Shown in pieces: positions 23,213 to 25,038 of a stretch of 25,038 nucleotides of DNA. Source of the stretch: Alloclostridium intestinigallinarum (GTDB taxonomy: Bacteria > Bacillota > Clostridia > Christensenellales > UBA3700); contig CAJFNB010000020.1 in assembly GCA_904393845.1 (NCBI GenBank), forward strand, positions 1-25,038. The letters run 5' to 3'. The notes under the pieces were generated by a model. It saw only the letters and a program-made list of their open reading frames with translations, was not told the DNA's origin and searched no databases. Position numbers and translations under genes: made by a program. Each line of letters starts with the position of its first letter. Positions within the stretch are counted from its first letter, which is position 1.

Positions 23213-23322
23213 ATTGTTATAGAGAATAATAGAGTGAAAGCCTTGCGGAGAAAAAAGGAGTGAACTTCACTTTTGTCACTTTGAAATATAATCAGCCTGC
23301 GGCGGCTCGCCGCGGTGGAGCG
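23213..23322. repeat. about 100-bp repeat module, copy B, with GGTGGAGCG extension
   Basis: Its core is 23213-23313, then GGTGGAGCG as in copy C. It contains the GCGGCGGCTCGCCGC palindrome at 23299-23313. Confidence 0.85.
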
Positions 23323-23472
23323 TCCCACGCTCCCAAGATTTTTGATAAAAGATAGTATTTTGTTTGCAGAAACAATAAAGGTGAAGTATTGCGGAGAAGG
23401 CAAGTCTATTTTTCGTATTGCTTACTTCAAGGCGGTTAAGTGGTGAAGCGCACGGCGCTTCCGATTCGCCGC

Positions 23473-23582
23473 ATTGTTACAGAGAATAATAAAGCGAAAG
23501 CCTTGCGGAGAAAAAAGGAGTGAACTTCACTTTTGTCACTTTGAAATATAATCAGCCTGCGGCGGCTCGCCGCGGTGGAGCG
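23473..23582. repeat. about 100-bp repeat module, copy C, with GGTGGAGCG extension
   Basis: It is nearly identical to copy B from the GCGGAGAAAAAAGGAG segment onward. It is preceded by a GAAGCGCACGGCGCTTC hairpin (23445-23461) that also occurs at 22941-22957. It ends about 50 bp before the nucleotidyltransferase gene, so it forms part of that gene's upstream region. Confidence 0.85.
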
Positions 23583-23634
23583 GCGCGCTCAAATGCGCCG
23601 TGATAATAATTTTTTGCTTGCATAAACTAACCGT

Positions 23635-24354
23635 ATGGAGATGAAAGCTGTTATTATGGCGGGCGGCAGAGGTACGCGCCTTCGTCCGCTTACGGGTAGT
23701 ATGCCCAAACCAATGGTGCCCATTCTGGATAAGCCCGTGCTCGCCCTTACGGTGAGTTCGCTCGTCAGGTCGGGAATTACGGATATTGCGATGACTTTGG
23801 GCTATATGCCCGAGAGGATAATCAATTACTTCGGCAACGGCAGTAAGCTTGGCGCGAGAATAACCTACTTTGTGGAAAGCACGCCGCTTGGCACGAGCGG
23901 GGGCGTGAAGAATGCGGCAAAATTCATTGACCGCCCGTTCGTGGTCATGAGCGGTGACGCGCTTACGGACTTCAATATCGGCGAGTTTGTTAAATATCAC
24001 GAAGATATGTCTTGTTTGTGCACTTTGGCGGCGAAAAGAGTTGCTGACCCGCGCGGAATGGGCGAGGTAGTACCGGGGATTGGCGGAAGAATCGCGGCGC
24101 TTCGCGAAAAACCGCAAAAATACACTTCCGACCTTGTAAATATGGGTATATACGCCATGCAGGAAGACGTATTGAAGCATATTCCTTCGGGAGTGAGCGA
24201 TTTTTCTAAGGATATTTTCCCCGAAATTCTGAGTGAAATGCGGTTATATATCGCCGACTGCTATTGGTCGGACATAGGCACGCTTATCGGATACTACTCG
24301 GCGAATATAGACGCCGCAATGCAGCCCGCAAGATTCGGATTGAAGATAGTTTAA
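23635..24354 (+). CDS. sugar-phosphate nucleotidyltransferase
   Basis: This 239-residue single-domain enzyme belongs to the family that makes NDP-sugars from a sugar 1-phosphate and an NTP. The signature AGGRGTRLRPLT (9-20), followed by PKP at 24-26, binds the nucleotide. Asp108 in SGDALTDF and Asp213 in WSDIGT are the expected metal ligands, and REKP at 157-160 is the sugar-side motif. It resembles mannose-1-phosphate guanylyltransferase and glucose-1-phosphate thymidylyltransferase most, but the substrate cannot be assigned. It lacks the C-terminal beta-helix of longer relatives. Two ATGs compete (23635 and 23641; the second gives MKAVIMAGG, typical of the family) and neither has a clear Shine-Dalgarno at normal spacing. 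It stands alone between repeat blocks. Confidence 0.9.
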   Translation: MEMKAVIMAGGRGTRLRPLTGSMPKPMVPILDKPVLALTVSSLVRSGITDIAMTLGYMPERIINYFGNGSKLGARITYFVESTPLGTSGGVKNAAKFIDRPFVVMSGDALTDFNIGEFVKYHEDMSCLCTLAAKRVADPRGMGEVVPGIGGRIAALREKPQKYTSDLVNMGIYAMQEDVLKHIPSGVSDFSKDIFPEILSEMRLYIADCYWSDIGTLIGYYSANIDAAMQPARFGLKIV

Positions 24355-24420
24355 TGTATTTTATGTGCACTATAAGCATATAGTTATTAAAAATATGCCA
24401 TATTATAGCGATATCATAAA

Positions 24421-24451
24421 GAGAAGCGGGGGTAGGTCCGCTTCCTTTTAT
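24421..24451 (+). terminator. probable terminator of the nucleotidyltransferase gene
   Basis: GAAGCGG (24423-24429) pairs with CCGCTTC (24438-24444) around an 8-nt loop, followed by CTTTTATAT. The T tail is imperfect. Confidence 0.65.
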
Positions 24452-24483
24452 ATGTATTTTATATGCACTTATAATAAATATCG

Positions 24484-25038
24484 GCATTAAGAAAACAAGC
24501 CGATACCAAGATTTTTGGTAAAGGATAGTACTCGGTTTGCAGAAAAGAATAAATGCAAAGCATTGCGGAGAATAATGGCGGCAATCTTCTGTATAATTGT
24601 TTCAGCGTGTAATCATGGTTCGGCGGCTTGCCGCTGTCAAGTAGTACTTGACACGCCTGTTTTTTACTAAAAGGTTTAACTGTAAAGTTGTAATGAGTTT
24701 GTCAGTTACTACTTGACATGACTAAGAGTGTTCCACTTTATTTTATTGTAATCAATGTCGGAAGCAATGTTGTCAAGTACTGTTTGACAAGATTAAAACA
24801 GAAACCGCTTTATTACGGCAGTAAAATAAAAGCATTGCGGAGATAATAGCGTAGAAATTCCGTTTTGTTACTGCAAAGAGTAATCAGCCCGCGGCGGCTC
24901 ACCGCATCAGCCTGCGGCGGCTCGCCGCCAAGGCGGTTAAGTGGTGAAGCGCACTGCGCTTCCGTCGCACGCTGCACGCGCTCGCTTGATTTATACGCGC
25001 AGAATTGTTATAATAAAATGAGTAAATTCAAGGCGGAT
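24484..25038. repeat. degenerate block of the same mosaic repeats, to the window edge
   Basis: No gene is seen. The block holds diverged versions of the modules at 22776-23582. These include CCGATACCAAG...TTGGTAAAGG near 24500, 19-bp TTGACA palindromes at 24635-24653, 24700-24718 and 24771-24789, two adjacent GC-rich palindromes (24891-24905 and 24914-24928), and the hairpin GAAGCGCACTGCGCTTC (24946-24962). The order differs from the other block, consistent with repeated insertion and shuffling. Confidence 0.8.

Noticed and set aside
22776..23582. CRISPR array
   Set aside because: The repeats are 100-160 bp, interleaved and palindromic, with no regular short repeat-spacer pattern and no cas genes.

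Overview
This window looks like the chromosome of an uncultured gut-type Clostridia (Bacillota). The evidence is the ctsR-mcsA-mcsB-clpC order, sigma-A hexamers, AGGAGG-type ribosome binding sites, GC-rich housekeeping genes and a GTP-type PEP carboxykinase. The species cannot be fixed from the sequence alone. No tRNA, rRNA, CRISPR array, transposase or integrase was found.

Layout. 1-512: the edge of a possible leftward gene, a 164-bp near-palindrome, and a promoter. 513-938: a small lipoprotein. 981-1967 (minus): a self-inhibited Fic-family enzyme with its own promoter. 2220-6970: the heat-shock operon ctsR-mcsA-mcsB-clpC, with a consensus promoter overlapped by CtsR heptads and a strong terminator. 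7094-18083: a nine-gene accessory operon with one perfect sigma-A promoter (TTGACA-17-TATAAT) and one terminator. 18081-20003: pckG with its own promoter and terminator. 22676-20325 (minus): the serC-serA operon. 22776-23582 and 24484-25038: intergenic DNA made of mosaic palindromic repeats, flanking a sugar nucleotidyltransferase gene at 23635-24354.

The most interesting part is the operon at 7322-17999. In order it encodes two related helical proteins; a charged helical protein with some ESCRT-III/Snf7-like character; a Vps4/katanin-type (meiotic-clade) AAA ATPase; a cytoplasmic trypsin-like protease; a RuvB-like AAA+ ATPase; a two-helix membrane protein with a long coiled coil, a zinc ribbon and a possible leucine-rich C-terminus; a two-helix membrane protein with a GrpE-like domain; and an Hsp70-like ATPase with a non-canonical C-terminus. 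The Vps4-like, protease and RuvB-like proteins all begin with a similar helical domain of about 75 residues resembling an MIT domain.

My reading, which is inference, is a membrane-associated ESCRT-like assembly. The small helical proteins would be filament subunits or adaptors. The three MIT-like enzymes would dock on them to remodel, cleave or disassemble. The membrane GrpE-like protein would work with the Hsp70-like ATPase as a dedicated chaperone pair. Whether it serves defence, membrane repair, protein quality control or cell-envelope remodelling cannot be decided from sequence. The last three genes are visibly more AT-rich than the first six, so the operon may be a composite.
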